Below the pieces are notes generated by a model. That model had not been told where the DNA came from. It did no database searches and worked only from the letters and a program-made list of their open reading frames with translations. A program made the translations under genes and the position numbers. A stretch of 64,000 nucleotides of DNA, taken from the NCBI GenBank assembly GCA_050010035.1, contig JBEKLU010000017.1, positions 1 to 64,000 on the forward strand, written 5' to 3'. This document shows positions 53,252 through 62,338 of this stretch, one piece after another. The stretch comes from Roseiarcus sp050010035 (GTDB lineage Bacteria; Pseudomonadota; Alphaproteobacteria; Rhizobiales; Beijerinckiaceae). Positions within the stretch are counted from its first letter, which is position 1; each line of letters starts with the position of its first letter.

Positions 53252-54412
53252 TCACGCCACCCTGCGCCCCGTCCGCCAGACGGCGCGCACCACCGGCTCC
53301 CCGGCGTGCGCGCTGACCCGCACGAAGTCGGCGCGACGGCCGATCGCGATCTCGCCGCGGTCGGAAAGCCCCGCGGCCTCGGCCGGATTCTTCGTCACCA
53401 GCCGGATCGCGCCGGGCAGGCCGCCGACGTTCGGCGCGTCGGCGAGCCGGAAGGCGCCCATCAACAACGCCGCCGGCACGTAATCGGACGAGAGGATGTC
53501 GAGCAGCCCCGCCTCCGCGAAATCCCGCGCCGAGGCGTTGCCCGAATGCGAGCCGCCGCGCACGACGTTCGGCGCGCCCATCACCGTCGCCATGCCCGCC
53601 GTGCGCGAGGCCGCCGCCGCCTCGCGCGTGGTCGGGAATTCGGCGATCGAAACGCCCTCGCGCCGCGCCAGCGCGACATCCTCGAGCGTGGTGTCGTCGT
53701 GGCTCGCCAAGATCAGCCCACGAGCCCTGGCGATCGCGACGATGCGCGGCCGGTTCGCCTCGGCGCGCTCGCGCCCGAGGAGCTGGCGCTCGCGCACGAC
53801 GTCGCCAAGCTCCGCCTCCGTCTTGCCGGTCTTGCCCAGATAATAAATGAAATACTTGTCGAGGTCGCGGAACTGGCGTTGCCCGGGCGTGTGGTCCATC
53901 AGCGAAATCAGCCGGGCGGGATGCACGCTGAGGAATTCCTCGAGAAATTCGACGACGTTGGGCGAAGGAATCTCGCAGCGCAAATGCGTCTGATGATCGG
54001 CCCGCAGCAAGTCCGCGGCGCGCGCCTGCTCGATCGTGTCGGCGAGAATCACCACTTGCTCGCCTACGCCGCCCCTCTCTTCGTATTCATCCATGCCGAC
54101 GCGAAAGGAATCGAACACCGTCGTGATGCCGGCGGCGGCGATCTGCGCGTCGTAGGCCATCACCGCGCTGCCGGCGTGCCAGACGACGCGCGGTCGCGGC
54201 ATGTAATGGGCTTCGAGGTGGTCGGTGTGCAACTCGACGAGGCCGGGCAGCAGATAGTCGCCTCCGCAATCGAGGCCACCGCGCGGACCCCGTCCTTCGC
54301 CGATTTCGATGATGCGTCCGCCTTCGGCGACGACGTGGCCGGGGAACGCCCGCTCGGCCGTTACGATCGTCGCATTGTCGAACACGATGGGATCGGTCAC
54401 GCGAAACTCCAT
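53252..54412 (-). CDS. phnM: PhnM, alkyl triphosphate diphosphatase
   Basis: 386 residues of the amidohydrolase superfamily with LLPGLVELHTDHLEAHYMPR near residue 60 (metal-binding histidines), ILASHDDTT and EFPTTREAA. It removes pyrophosphate from the ribose triphosphate phosphonate formed by PhnGHI. The ATG at 54412 follows the acetyltransferase gene by 4 bp. Confidence 0.94.
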   Translation of the reverse strand: MEFRVTDPIVFDNATIVTAERAFPGHVVAEGGRIIEIGEGRGPRGGLDCGGDYLLPGLVELHTDHLEAHYMPRPRVVWHAGSAVMAYDAQIAAAGITTVFDSFRVGMDEYEERGGVGEQVVILADTIEQARAADLLRADHQTHLRCEIPSPNVVEFLEEFLSVHPARLISLMDHTPGQRQFRDLDKYFIYYLGKTGKTEAELGDVVRERQLLGRERAEANRPRIVAIARARGLILASHDDTTLEDVALARREGVSIAEFPTTREAAAASRTAGMATVMGAPNVVRGGSHSGNASARDFAEAGLLDILSSDYVPAALLMGAFRLADAPNVGGLPGAIRLVTKNPAEAAGLSDRGEIAIGRRADFVRVSAHAGEPVVRAVWRTGRRVA

Positions 54413-54416
54413 GACG

Positions 54417-55061
54417 TCAACCTCCACGTTTTTCCAGGAACGCCTCGGCCGAGAGCGTGCGAAAATCGTCCAACGCCGCGCGCAAGGCGGCGTGCGGCCA
54501 GTCCCACCAGGCCAGCGCGTCCATGCGCTCGCCGACTCCGGGCTCAAAGCGGTCTTTCAGCGGCCGCGCCGGCACGCCGCCGACGATCGTATAGGGCGCG
54601 ACGTCGCGGGTGACGACGGCGCCGGCGCCGACCACCGCTCCGTTGCCGATCGATACGCCCGGCGTCACCGTGACGCCGTGGCCGATCCAGACGTCGTGGC
54701 CGACCATCACCGTGTTCTCGCGCCGCCAGTCGAAGAAGCTCTCTTCGCGCGTCGCGTCCGGCCAGTAGTCGTGGGCGCGATAGGTGAAATGATGCAGCGT
54801 CGCGCGCCACGTCGGGTGATTGGTCGCGTTGAGGCGCGCGTGCGAGGCGATGTTGACGAATTTGCCGATGCGCGCCGCCCAGGTCTCACAATCCTGCATC
54901 ATGTAGGAATAGTCGCCGACCTGCGTCTCCGTGACGACGCAGCGCTCGGCGATTTCGACCCAGCGGCCGAGCGCGCTGTCCTTGACGACGGCCGTAGGGT
55001 GCACCAGCGGCGCTTCGCTGAGGCGGGTCGCGGCGTTCGGGCCTTTCACGGCGGGGTTCAT
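54417..55061 (-). CDS. Left-handed beta-helix acetyltransferase of the phn operon
   Basis: 214 residues with hexapeptide repeats (GRWVEIAERCVVTETQVGDY, VWIGHGVTVTPGVSIGNGA, VGAGAVVTRDVAPYTIVGG). This type, often annotated as a DapH/GlmU-like or chloramphenicol-acetyltransferase-like protein, is common in alphaproteobacterial phn operons and may acetylate aminophosphonates in place of PhnO. It overlaps phnL by 4 bp. Confidence 0.85.
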   Translation of the reverse strand: MNPAVKGPNAATRLSEAPLVHPTAVVKDSALGRWVEIAERCVVTETQVGDYSYMMQDCETWAARIGKFVNIASHARLNATNHPTWRATLHHFTYRAHDYWPDATREESFFDWRRENTVMVGHDVWIGHGVTVTPGVSIGNGAVVGAGAVVTRDVAPYTIVGGVPARPLKDRFEPGVGERMDALAWWDWPHAALRAALDDFRTLSAEAFLEKRGG

Positions 55062-55777
55062 GCGGCCTCGCGATCGGAAAAGAGCGAAACGTCGACGATC
55101 CGGTCGGCGACGCGCGCGCGCACGTCTTCGTCGTGGAAGGTGGCGAGAAAGCCGGTCCCGAGCGCCTTGCGCTCGGCGATGAGATCGATCACCGCGCCGC
55201 GATTGGCGGCGTCGAGCGAGGCGGTCGGCTCGTCGAGGATGAGCAGGCGATGGCGCCCGGCGAAGCCGCGGGCGATGTTGACGCGCTGCTGTTCGCCGCC
55301 CGAGAAGGTCGCCGGCGGCACCGACCACAGCCTTTCCGGCAGGTCGAGCCGCGCCAGCAGCGAGGCCGCCCGGTCGCGCGCGGCGGCGCGATCGAGCCCC
55401 GACTCCTGGGCGGCCGCCGCGACGACGTCGATCGCCCCGACGCGCGGGATGACGCGCAGGAACTGGCTGACGTAGCCGACGATTCGCCGCCGCGCGTCGA
55501 GAATGTCCGCCGCTCCCGCGCGTGCGACGTCGATGACGCGATCACCGTCGGCGAGAAGAATCCGGCCCTCGCCGATGACATAGTTGCCGAACGCCATTTT
55601 CAGGATCGACGACTTGCCGACCCCCGAGGGTCCGCCGAGGACGACGCATTCGCCCGCGGCGACGGTGAAGGAAACGCCGTGGACGACCGGCAGGCGCGCG
55701 CCGCCGTGCAGATGCAGCGTGAAGGCCTTGGAAAGACCCTCGACGCGTAGCAGTTCGTTGGCTTGAAGCGCGCTCAT
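55058..55777 (-). CDS. phnL: PhnL, ABC-type ATPase of C-P lyase
   Basis: 239 residues with Walker A GGPSGVGKSSILKMAFG, FSGGEQQRVNIARGF and LLILDEPTASLD. PhnL binds with PhnK to the C-P lyase core rather than driving transport. Its ATG overlaps the phnK stop by 4 bp. Confidence 0.94.
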   Translation of the reverse strand: MSALQANELLRVEGLSKAFTLHLHGGARLPVVHGVSFTVAAGECVVLGGPSGVGKSSILKMAFGNYVIGEGRILLADGDRVIDVARAGAADILDARRRIVGYVSQFLRVIPRVGAIDVVAAAAQESGLDRAAARDRAASLLARLDLPERLWSVPPATFSGGEQQRVNIARGFAGRHRLLILDEPTASLDAANRGAVIDLIAERKALGTGFLATFHDEDVRARVADRIVDVSLFSDREAA

Positions 55778-56547
55778 GCCGCCAGCACCGAGGACACGAG
55801 GAGTTGGGTGTAGGGCGCCTGGGGATCGTCGAGCACGCGGTCGGTCAGCCCGCTCTCGACGACCTCGCCGCGCCGCATCACCAGGATGCGATGGGAAAGC
55901 AGCCGCGCGACGGCGAGGTCGTGCGTCACCAGCACCACGGCGAGGCCCATGTCGGCGATCAGACCGCGAAGCAAGTCGAGAAGGCGCGCCTGGACGGAGA
56001 CGTCGAGCCCGCCGGTCGGCTCGTCCATGAACATCAGGCGCGGCCGGGTCACCAGGTTGCGCGCGATCTGCAGGCGTTGGCGCATGCCGCCCGAATAGGT
56101 CGTCGGCGGATCGTCGATGCGGGCCGCGTCGATCTCGACGCGCCCCAGCCATTCGAGCGCGCTGGCGCGAATGCGCCCGTAGTGGCGGTCGCCGACCGCC
56201 ATCAGCCGCTCGCCGATGTTGCCGCCGGCGGAAACATTCATCCTGAGGCCGCGCGAGCTGTCCTGATGGACGAATCCCCAATCGGTGCGCATCAGGGAGC
56301 GCCGCTCCGCTTCGCTCAGCGAGGAGAGCGCGCGCTCCGTTCCGTCGCGCATGCGATAGACCACCTCGCCCGCGTCCGGGGCGAGCGCGCCGCCGATCAG
56401 ATTGAGCAGCGTCGTCTTGCCCGAACCCGATTCGCCGACGATCGCCAGCGCTTCGCCCTCGTTCAGTTCGAAGGAGACGTCGCGACAGGCGGGAACAGCG
56501 CCGTAGCGCTTGCTGAGGCCTTGGGCGGAAAGCAGGGGGGCGCTCAT
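55774..56547 (-). CDS. phnK: PhnK, ABC-type ATPase of C-P lyase
   Basis: 257 residues with Walker A GESGSGKTTLLNLIGG, YSGGMRQRLQIARN and LMFMDEPTGGLD; VHQDSSRGLRMNVSAGGNIG is typical of PhnK. It docks on PhnJ of the core complex. The ATG overlaps the stop of the fused phnI-phnJ gene by 4 bp. Confidence 0.94.
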   Translation of the reverse strand: MSAPLLSAQGLSKRYGAVPACRDVSFELNEGEALAIVGESGSGKTTLLNLIGGALAPDAGEVVYRMRDGTERALSSLSEAERRSLMRTDWGFVHQDSSRGLRMNVSAGGNIGERLMAVGDRHYGRIRASALEWLGRVEIDAARIDDPPTTYSGGMRQRLQIARNLVTRPRLMFMDEPTGGLDVSVQARLLDLLRGLIADMGLAVVLVTHDLAVARLLSHRILVMRRGEVVESGLTDRVLDDPQAPYTQLLVSSVLAA

Positions 56548-58439
56548 TCCGCCGCGTCCTTCTTCTGCGCCTGCTGCCTCTTCTGGCAGTAATCGGTGTC
56601 CGAGCAGACGAACATTCGCCCTCCCTTGTCGTCGACGACGACTTCGTCGAGGAAGGAGTCCCTGGAGCCGCAGAATTCGCAGGCCGCCTCGAACTTGGTG
56701 CGCTCGAAGGGATGGTCCTCGAAGTCGAGCGAGACGACGCGCGTAAAGGGAGGGATCGCGTAGATGCGCTGCTCGCGGCCGGCGCCGAAGAGTTGCAGCG
56801 CAGGGCAATCGTCGAGCTTGGGATTGTCGAACTTGGGGATCGGCGAGGGGTCCATGATGTAGCGGTCGGCGACGCGCGCGGGATAGGCGTAGGTCGTCGC
56901 GATATGGCCGTGGCGCGCGATGTCCTCGTAGAGCTTGACGTGCATGACGCCGTATTCGGCGAGCGCGTGCATGGTGCGCGTCTCGGTCTCGCGCGGCTCG
57001 AGGAAACGCAAAGGCTCGGGAATCGGCACCTGGTAGACGAGGATCTGGTCGGCGCTCAGCGGCGTCTCGGGCACGCGATGGCGCGTCTGGATGATGGTCG
57101 CCTGCGTCGTGTCGGTCGTCGTCGCGACATCGGCGGTCTTGGCGAAGAAGGCGCGGATCGACACCGCGTTGGTGGTGTCGTCCGCGCCCTGGTCGATCAC
57201 TTTGAGCACGTCGTCGGGACCGATGATCGACGCCGTGAGCTGGACGCCGCCGGTGCCCCAGCCGTAGGGCATCGGCATTTCGCGCGAGGCGAAGGGAACC
57301 TGATAGCCGGGGATGGCGATCGCCTTGAGGATCGCGCGGCGGATCATCCGCTTGGTCTGCTCGTCGAGATAGGCGAAATTATACAGCTCGCGCAGCAGCG
57401 CGAGCTCCGCCTGGAAGTCGACGTAGTGCGGCAGCTTCAGGTGCTCGACGAAGCCCGTCGCCTGCACGTTGTCCGAATGCGAGAGGACGAATTCCTCGTC
57501 CTGCGCCGGGCCCTTACGCTCCTCGGCGAATTCCTCGGCGCGCAGCGCGCGATCGACCAGCGCCATCGACATCGCCTTGCGCTCGCACTGGCCGAACACG
57601 AGGCCGTAGCCGCGGGTGAAGCGCGGCGGCTCGCCGTCGCCGCCCTTGAACTGGTTGACCATCTGGCATTCGGTGACCGCGATGGCGCCCAGCGGGACTG
57701 CGAAGCCGAGATCGTCGACGAAGAGTTCGACGTCGACGTCGCCGAAGCGGATTTCGCCGACGAAAGGATGGTTGCGGCCGTAGCCGCGCTGGGTGGAATA
57801 GGCGAGGCCGAGCAGGAAGCCCTCGTCGCCGCGCGCCAGCGTCTGCAGGCGCGCGTCGCGCGGGGCGGGATAGCTCGGCGCGTCGCGGGTGACGTCGGCG
57901 ACCGGCGCGCCGGGCTCAGGGCTTACGTTGCGCTCGATCAGGTCGCCGCCGGCGATGATGTCGGTGACGCGCGGCATGGCGGCCTCGAGATCGGCGGGCG
58001 CCGACGGCGCCGGCGCCGGCGCCCCGTCGCCGTCCTCGCGTAGCGAAAAGTCGATCAGCCGGTGAGTGTAGTCGAAGGTCGGCCCGAGCACCTGTCCGCC
58101 CGGCAGATCCTTGTAGGTCCCGGAGACCCGGCGGCGCACCGCCATCGCGCCGCTCTCGACGGGCTCGGCGAAGCCGAAGCGGGGCAGGGTGGTGCGATAG
58201 GCGCGCACCAGGAAGATCGCCTCGATGAGATCGCCGCGCGCCTGCTTGATCGCCAGCGCGGCGAGCTCGCGGTCGTAGAGCGAGCCTTCGCTCATCGCGC
58301 GGTCGACGGCGAGCGCGAGCTGCTGGTCGATTTGCTCGGGCGAAATCTCAGGGATCGCGCGGTCGCCGCGCCGCTTGTCGGCGAGCAGCGCATGGGCGTT
58401 GGCGATCGCCCGCTCGCCGCCTTTGACCGCGACGTACAT
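56544..58439 (-). CDS. Fused PhnI-PhnJ, C-P lyase core and radical-SAM subunit
   Basis: One frame of 631 residues joins two proteins that are normally separate. Residues 1 to about 352 are PhnI (MYVAVKGGERAIANAHALLA, DLPGGQVLGPTFDYTHRL, GYGLVFGQCERKAMSMALVD, HSDNVQATGFVEHLKLPHYV), the nucleosidase that loads phosphonate onto ATP. From about 353 (YNFAYLDEQTKRMIRRA) it is PhnJ, which cleaves the C-P bond; its cluster cysteines are C587-x2-C590-x21-C612 and C618, all in place. The PhnI tail (about 15-20 residues) and PhnJ's first few are missing at the joint, with no linker. The joint lies near 57383. Both halves look active, so the fusion fits the 1:1 stoichiometry of the PhnGHIJ core. Confidence 0.93.
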   Translation of the reverse strand: MYVAVKGGERAIANAHALLADKRRGDRAIPEISPEQIDQQLALAVDRAMSEGSLYDRELAALAIKQARGDLIEAIFLVRAYRTTLPRFGFAEPVESGAMAVRRRVSGTYKDLPGGQVLGPTFDYTHRLIDFSLREDGDGAPAPAPSAPADLEAAMPRVTDIIAGGDLIERNVSPEPGAPVADVTRDAPSYPAPRDARLQTLARGDEGFLLGLAYSTQRGYGRNHPFVGEIRFGDVDVELFVDDLGFAVPLGAIAVTECQMVNQFKGGDGEPPRFTRGYGLVFGQCERKAMSMALVDRALRAEEFAEERKGPAQDEEFVLSHSDNVQATGFVEHLKLPHYVDFQAELALLRELYNFAYLDEQTKRMIRRAILKAIAIPGYQVPFASREMPMPYGWGTGGVQLTASIIGPDDVLKVIDQGADDTTNAVSIRAFFAKTADVATTTDTTQATIIQTRHRVPETPLSADQILVYQVPIPEPLRFLEPRETETRTMHALAEYGVMHVKLYEDIARHGHIATTYAYPARVADRYIMDPSPIPKFDNPKLDDCPALQLFGAGREQRIYAIPPFTRVVSLDFEDHPFERTKFEAACEFCGSRDSFLDEVVVDDKGGRMFVCSDTDYCQKRQQAQKKDAAE

Positions 58440-59026
58440 CAGCGCGTCTCCCCGGATATTGTGAGCGAGCGGGGCAGGCAGGCGAGCCTCGCGCCCTCAG
58501 CGAGGATCACGTCGACGCCGAGCGGGAAGGCGCCGCGATCGGCCGCCCACTGCGCGACGAAGTCTTCGGGAAGCGACGCGGCCCGAAGCACCGCCTCGCC
58601 TCGAACGCCGGGCCCCGCGAGCCTCAGCGCCGGCCCCTCGCCGAAGCGAGCGCCTTGCGCGACGACGGTGGTCGAGCGATCGGGGTACTCGGCGCTCCCT
58701 TGCGCGAAGCGATCGAGCCGCAGGCCGTCGCTCGCAAGGTCGATCAGCGCGAAGGCCGCCTTGTCGGGGGAAGGCGCGAGCGGCGCGCCGGTGTGGAAGG
58801 TGAGATAGGCGGCGACGGCGCCCGCGAACGACGGCGCGATCCACAGCGGCGATTCGAAATCCGCCAGCGTCAGCAAAGCCGCCGCGGCGGCAGGTTCGAG
58901 CGGCGCCGGCGGCGCCAGGGTCTGGCCACAGACGAGAATCGTCCCCGGCGCGGCCATCGCCCGCATGATCCGGCGGAAAACCGCCTGCGATTCAAACACG
59001 GGATCGGCGAATGCGAGCGCGGTCAT
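58439..59026 (-). CDS. phnH: PhnH, C-P lyase core subunit
   Basis: 195 residues, complete: FADPVFESQAVFRRIMRAMA at the start, LTLADFESPLW and FPLGVDVILAEG. PhnH is part of the PhnGHIJ core. Its last base overlaps the start of the fused gene, and its ATG overlaps the phnG stop by 4 bp. Confidence 0.94.
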   Translation of the reverse strand: MTALAFADPVFESQAVFRRIMRAMAAPGTILVCGQTLAPPAPLEPAAAAALLTLADFESPLWIAPSFAGAVAAYLTFHTGAPLAPSPDKAAFALIDLASDGLRLDRFAQGSAEYPDRSTTVVAQGARFGEGPALRLAGPGVRGEAVLRAASLPEDFVAQWAADRGAFPLGVDVILAEGARLACLPRSLTISGETR

Positions 59027-59517
59027 GCGTCGTCCTCGCCGCGCACGAGGGTGAAGAAGTCGACGCGGGTGGCGGCGGTCTCGGCGCGGGACTTGGCCTT
59101 CTCGGCTGCGACGCGCGCGGCGATCGGCGCGAGAATCGCTTCTTCGATATCGGCGCGCGCCTCGGGGCGCTGCCAGAGGGCGTCGACGATCGCCGCGAGT
59201 CGGGCCCGCTTCGCGTCGCGGCCGAGGATGTGCGCGTAGCCGCGTTCGCCGCTCGGCAACTCGACGATGGCGCGGGTCACCGTCGCCTCGCCGACGTTGA
59301 AGGGCGCGCCGTCGCCGCCGATGCGGCCGCGCAGCATGACGAGCCCGGTCTCGACCGGCTTGAGGTCGCGCGCGGCATGGCGCGGCCAGAAACGTTCGAT
59401 CGGCTCGGCCATTTCGGGCGCGAGCGCGCGCGCGAGCAACGCCATGGCGCGCTTGCGCGCGGCGATCGCCTCGTCGTCTCCCGCCCTCTGGGCGACCGGG
59501 ACCGCTGTCGACATCAT
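59023..59517 (-). CDS. phnG: PhnG, C-P lyase core subunit
   Basis: 164 residues: RKRAMALLARALAPEM, RHAARDLKPVETGLVMLRGR and FNVGEATVTRAIVEL are typical of PhnG. It is first of the lyase genes and is 40 bp from phnE. No phnF-type GntR regulator is present in front of it, unlike in many operons. Confidence 0.94.
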   Translation of the reverse strand: MMSTAVPVAQRAGDDEAIAARKRAMALLARALAPEMAEPIERFWPRHAARDLKPVETGLVMLRGRIGGDGAPFNVGEATVTRAIVELPSGERGYAHILGRDAKRARLAAIVDALWQRPEARADIEEAILAPIAARVAAEKAKSRAETAATRVDFFTLVRGEDDA

Positions 59518-59557
59518 TCTCCCTTGGCGATGTTTAATGACATTTGTGTGTACCTGG

Positions 59558-60418
59558 TCAATGCGGCGCGGAACGCCGTCCGGCGATGGCGGCGCGCAGG
59601 CGGCCGGAGACGAAGTCGATCGCCGCCACCGCGACCAGGATTTCCAGGATGATGAACGAGACCTGGCGCCATTCGAGCACGCGGATCTGTTCGGCCAGGT
59701 GCAGGCCGATGCCGCCGGCGCCGACCACGCCGATAATCGTCGCCGAGCGGGTGTTCGATTCGATGAAATAGAGCACTTGGCCGGCCATGACCGGCAGCAC
59801 TTGCGGCAGCAGGCCGAAGCGCACTTCCGCGAGGCGCCGGCCGCCGGCCGCGCGCACGCCCTCGACTTCCCGTCGGTCGGCCGATTCGATGATTTCGGCG
59901 AACAGCTTGCCGAGCGCGCCGAAATCCGAGGTGGCGATCGCCAGGACGCCGGCGAACGGGCCGAGGCCGACGACGTTGATCCAGATCAGCGCCCAGATCA
60001 GCGTGTCGATCCCGCGCACCGAGTCGAAGAACCGCTTGACCGGCAGCCGCAGCCAAGCCGCGGGAATGACGTTGCGCGCCGCCAGCACGCCGAGCGGCAG
60101 CGCGAAGAGCGCGCCGAGCAGGGTGCCGAGCAGCGAAATCGCCAGCGTCTCGCCGAGCGCGTTGATGTAAGTCGCCAGATGGCCGCCCGGATCGGGGGGA
60201 ACCATTTCGCGCACGAACCAGGCCAGCTGCAAAAGGCCCGGCGCCAAGCGGCCCCAGGGAACGTCGAAATAGACGAACGCGCCGACATAGAGGGCGAGCA
60301 TTGCGGTCATCACGACCGCCGCGACGCCGCGCGCGCGCCAATTGGCTTGGAAAGCCGAGGGGCAGCGCCGCTTCAAGGCCTCGACGTCGATCGGCGGGGC
60401 GTTCGCCAGCGTTCTCAT
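59558..60418 (-). CDS. phnE: PhnE, phosphonate ABC permease (second)
   Basis: 286 residues with about six helices and the permease loop EGVRAAGGRRLAEVRFGLLP. It begins MRTLANAPPIDVEALKRRCP. With the other PhnE it forms the membrane channel for phosphonates. It is 2 bp from the first PhnE stop. Confidence 0.93.
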   Translation of the reverse strand: MRTLANAPPIDVEALKRRCPSAFQANWRARGVAAVVMTAMLALYVGAFVYFDVPWGRLAPGLLQLAWFVREMVPPDPGGHLATYINALGETLAISLLGTLLGALFALPLGVLAARNVIPAAWLRLPVKRFFDSVRGIDTLIWALIWINVVGLGPFAGVLAIATSDFGALGKLFAEIIESADRREVEGVRAAGGRRLAEVRFGLLPQVLPVMAGQVLYFIESNTRSATIIGVVGAGGIGLHLAEQIRVLEWRQVSFIILEILVAVAAIDFVSGRLRAAIAGRRSAPH

Positions 60419-60420
60419 GA

Positions 60421-61296
60421 TCAAGCCTGTCCGATCAGCGCGCGGCGCAGATATTGCGTGCCGATGTCGATCGCCATGACCACCGCGATGATCAGGACGA
60501 GGATCGCGCTGACGTCGGAATAGTAGAACTTGCGGATCGCCTCCATCAAATCCAGCCCGATGCCGCCGGCGCCGACGAAGCCGAGCACCGTCGCGCCGCG
60601 CACGTTGATCTCGAAGCGCAGCAGCGCGAAGCTGGCGTAGCTCGCCAGCACCTGCGGCAGGGCGGCGAAACGGATGGTCTCGACCCACGAGGCGCCCGCC
60701 GCGCGCACCCCCTCGACCGGCCTCATGTCGATGTTCTCGGTAGTCTCGAAGAACTGCTTGCCGAGCGCGCCGACGGTGTGGATCGCGATCGCCAGCACGC
60801 CGGCCAACGGCCCGAGGCCGAAGGCGACGACGAAGATCAGAGCGAACACCACGTCGGGCACGGTGCGACAGAACTCGAGGAAGCGGCGCGTCAGGAACAC
60901 CGTCGTCGCGCCGCCGGTCAGATTGGGCGAGGCGAGAAAATTCAGGCAGAAGGCGAGAATCGCGCCGCTCAGCGTGCCGACATAGGCCATCAGCACCGTC
61001 TCGCCGATCAGGCGCAGCGAGCGCTTGAGGCTCCAGAACCACGAGACGGGATCGGTCCACACCCGCGCGCCGGTGTCGAGCGTCGCCAAGCGGTCGAAGT
61101 AACTGGAGAATCCGCCGATCTTGGCGAAGAAGGTCTTCGGATCGACCTCGGCCTGAATCGTCGACAGGCCGATCAGCGCGACGAGGACCGCGGCGGCGAC
61201 AAAGAATTGCACGCGTTTGGCCCGCGCCGCGCCGCGATAGGCGGCGCGGACGGCGGCGAGCGGACGGTCGGGAAGACGGACGACGGCGCTGGGCAT
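60421..61296 (-). CDS. phnE: PhnE, phosphonate ABC permease (first)
   Basis: 291 residues from the ATG at 61296; longer frames cross the hairpin and phnD. A membrane anchor near 30-50, periplasmic stretch and the EAA-like loop EGVRAAGASWVETIRFAALP are seen. Two different PhnE subunits per transporter are usual in this group. Confidence 0.93.
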   Translation of the reverse strand: MPSAVVRLPDRPLAAVRAAYRGAARAKRVQFFVAAAVLVALIGLSTIQAEVDPKTFFAKIGGFSSYFDRLATLDTGARVWTDPVSWFWSLKRSLRLIGETVLMAYVGTLSGAILAFCLNFLASPNLTGGATTVFLTRRFLEFCRTVPDVVFALIFVVAFGLGPLAGVLAIAIHTVGALGKQFFETTENIDMRPVEGVRAAGASWVETIRFAALPQVLASYASFALLRFEINVRGATVLGFVGAGGIGLDLMEAIRKFYYSDVSAILVLIIAVVMAIDIGTQYLRRALIGQA

Positions 61297-61300
61297 GTCA

Positions 61301-61366
61301 GAGGACAGACGACGGAGAACGGAGGACGGAGAACGGAAAAATCTCCGTCCTCTGTTCTCTGTCCTC
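61301..61366. terminator. Nested inverted repeat between phnD and phnE
   Basis: Inner stem GAGGACGGAGA (61322-61332) with its complement at 61342-61352 and a 9-base loop; outer stem GAGGACAGA (61301-61309) with 61358-61366. It begins 4 bases past the phnD stop and may act as partial terminator or stabilise phnCD mRNA, giving more binding protein than permease. The purine-rich repeat type also occurs dispersed in related genomes. Confidence 0.6.
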
Positions 61367-61370
61367 CGAA

Positions 61371-62303
61371 TTACGACTTGTTCTTGCGCAGCGTGTCGAC
61401 GAACTTCACCAGCTCGATCGTTTTGTCGTAGTCGGCGTCGGCGACCGGCTGCCAGGGAAGATTCTTGCCGTCCGAGAGGCGCGCGAACGCGTCCTTGTCC
61501 TTGGCGGCGGCGTCGAGGAACGCTTGGCGGATGGCCTTCTTCAGATCGTCGGGCAAGTCGGAGAGATAGGCGTACGGCGAATTGATGATCAGCTCGGACT
61601 TCAGGATGATGCGGAAGTCGTCCTTGGTCATCGGCGAGCCGTCGGCGTTCTTCAACATGCCCTTGTTGAGCATGCGCGTCAGGTTGGAATCGTCGGGCGC
61701 ATTCCACCAGTTGGCGCAGACGTCGACCGTGCCCTGCGCGAGCGCGAGAACCGCGTTCTCGTGGCTGCCGGCGAAAACGGTCTTGGCGAAGAACTTGTCC
61801 GGGTCGATGCCGAGATGATCGAGCTCGAAGCGCGGCATGTTGTTGCCCGAGGTCGAATTCGGGTCGACGAAGCCCATCGCCTTGCCTTTGAGATCCTCGA
61901 TCTTCTGGTACGGCGATTTGGCGAGCACGTAGAACACGGAATAATAGCCCTTCGAGCCGTCGCTGTTGACGTCGATGGCGAAGGCGTCGGTCTTCACGCC
62001 GACGATGCGCGCGCGCGCGAAGGAGGCGGGGCCGTAGTAGGCGATCTGAATGTTGCCGGCGCGCTGGCCTTCGATGACGGCGGCGTAGTCGTTGGCGACG
62101 CGCAACGTCACTTTCGCGCCGATCTCCTTGCTGAGATAATTGACGAACGGCGTCCAGCGGTCGACCGTGCCGGAAGCGTTCTCTTCGGGAATGACGGCGA
62201 ACACCAGCTCCGGAAATTGCGCTTTCCAGGCCTGCGCGCGCGCGCCGGACGCGGCGACCGCGCTCAGGGCCGCGCCGATCATCAGGGAACGACGAGTAAT
62301 CAT
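61371..62303 (-). CDS. phnD: PhnD, phosphonate-binding periplasmic protein
   Basis: 310 residues. A signal peptide with twin arginine (MITRRSLMIGAALSAVAASG) is followed by the PhnD body: FAVIPEENASGTVDRWTPF, QIAYYGPASFA, VDPNSTSGNNMPRFEL and AGSHENAVLALAQGTVD. It delivers phosphonates or phosphate esters to the PhnE channel. Confidence 0.95.
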   Translation of the reverse strand: MITRRSLMIGAALSAVAASGARAQAWKAQFPELVFAVIPEENASGTVDRWTPFVNYLSKEIGAKVTLRVANDYAAVIEGQRAGNIQIAYYGPASFARARIVGVKTDAFAIDVNSDGSKGYYSVFYVLAKSPYQKIEDLKGKAMGFVDPNSTSGNNMPRFELDHLGIDPDKFFAKTVFAGSHENAVLALAQGTVDVCANWWNAPDDSNLTRMLNKGMLKNADGSPMTKDDFRIILKSELIINSPYAYLSDLPDDLKKAIRQAFLDAAAKDKDAFARLSDGKNLPWQPVADADYDKTIELVKFVDTLRKNKS

Positions 62304-62338
62304 GCTCTCTCTCCTCCAGGGGGTGACTCGGTGACTGT

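Noticed and set aside
56544..58439. Separate phnI and phnJ genes split by an overlooked start near 57383
   Set aside because: No stop occurs before the PhnJ part, and no ATG or GTG with a ribosome site precedes YNFAYLDEQ at the joint; the PhnI part has no end of its own.
59518..59557. A PhnF-type GntR operator in front of phnG
   Set aside because: Some partial symmetry exists, but no phnF gene is in the window and the match to the known site is poor; the phn genes appear to be read through from phnC.
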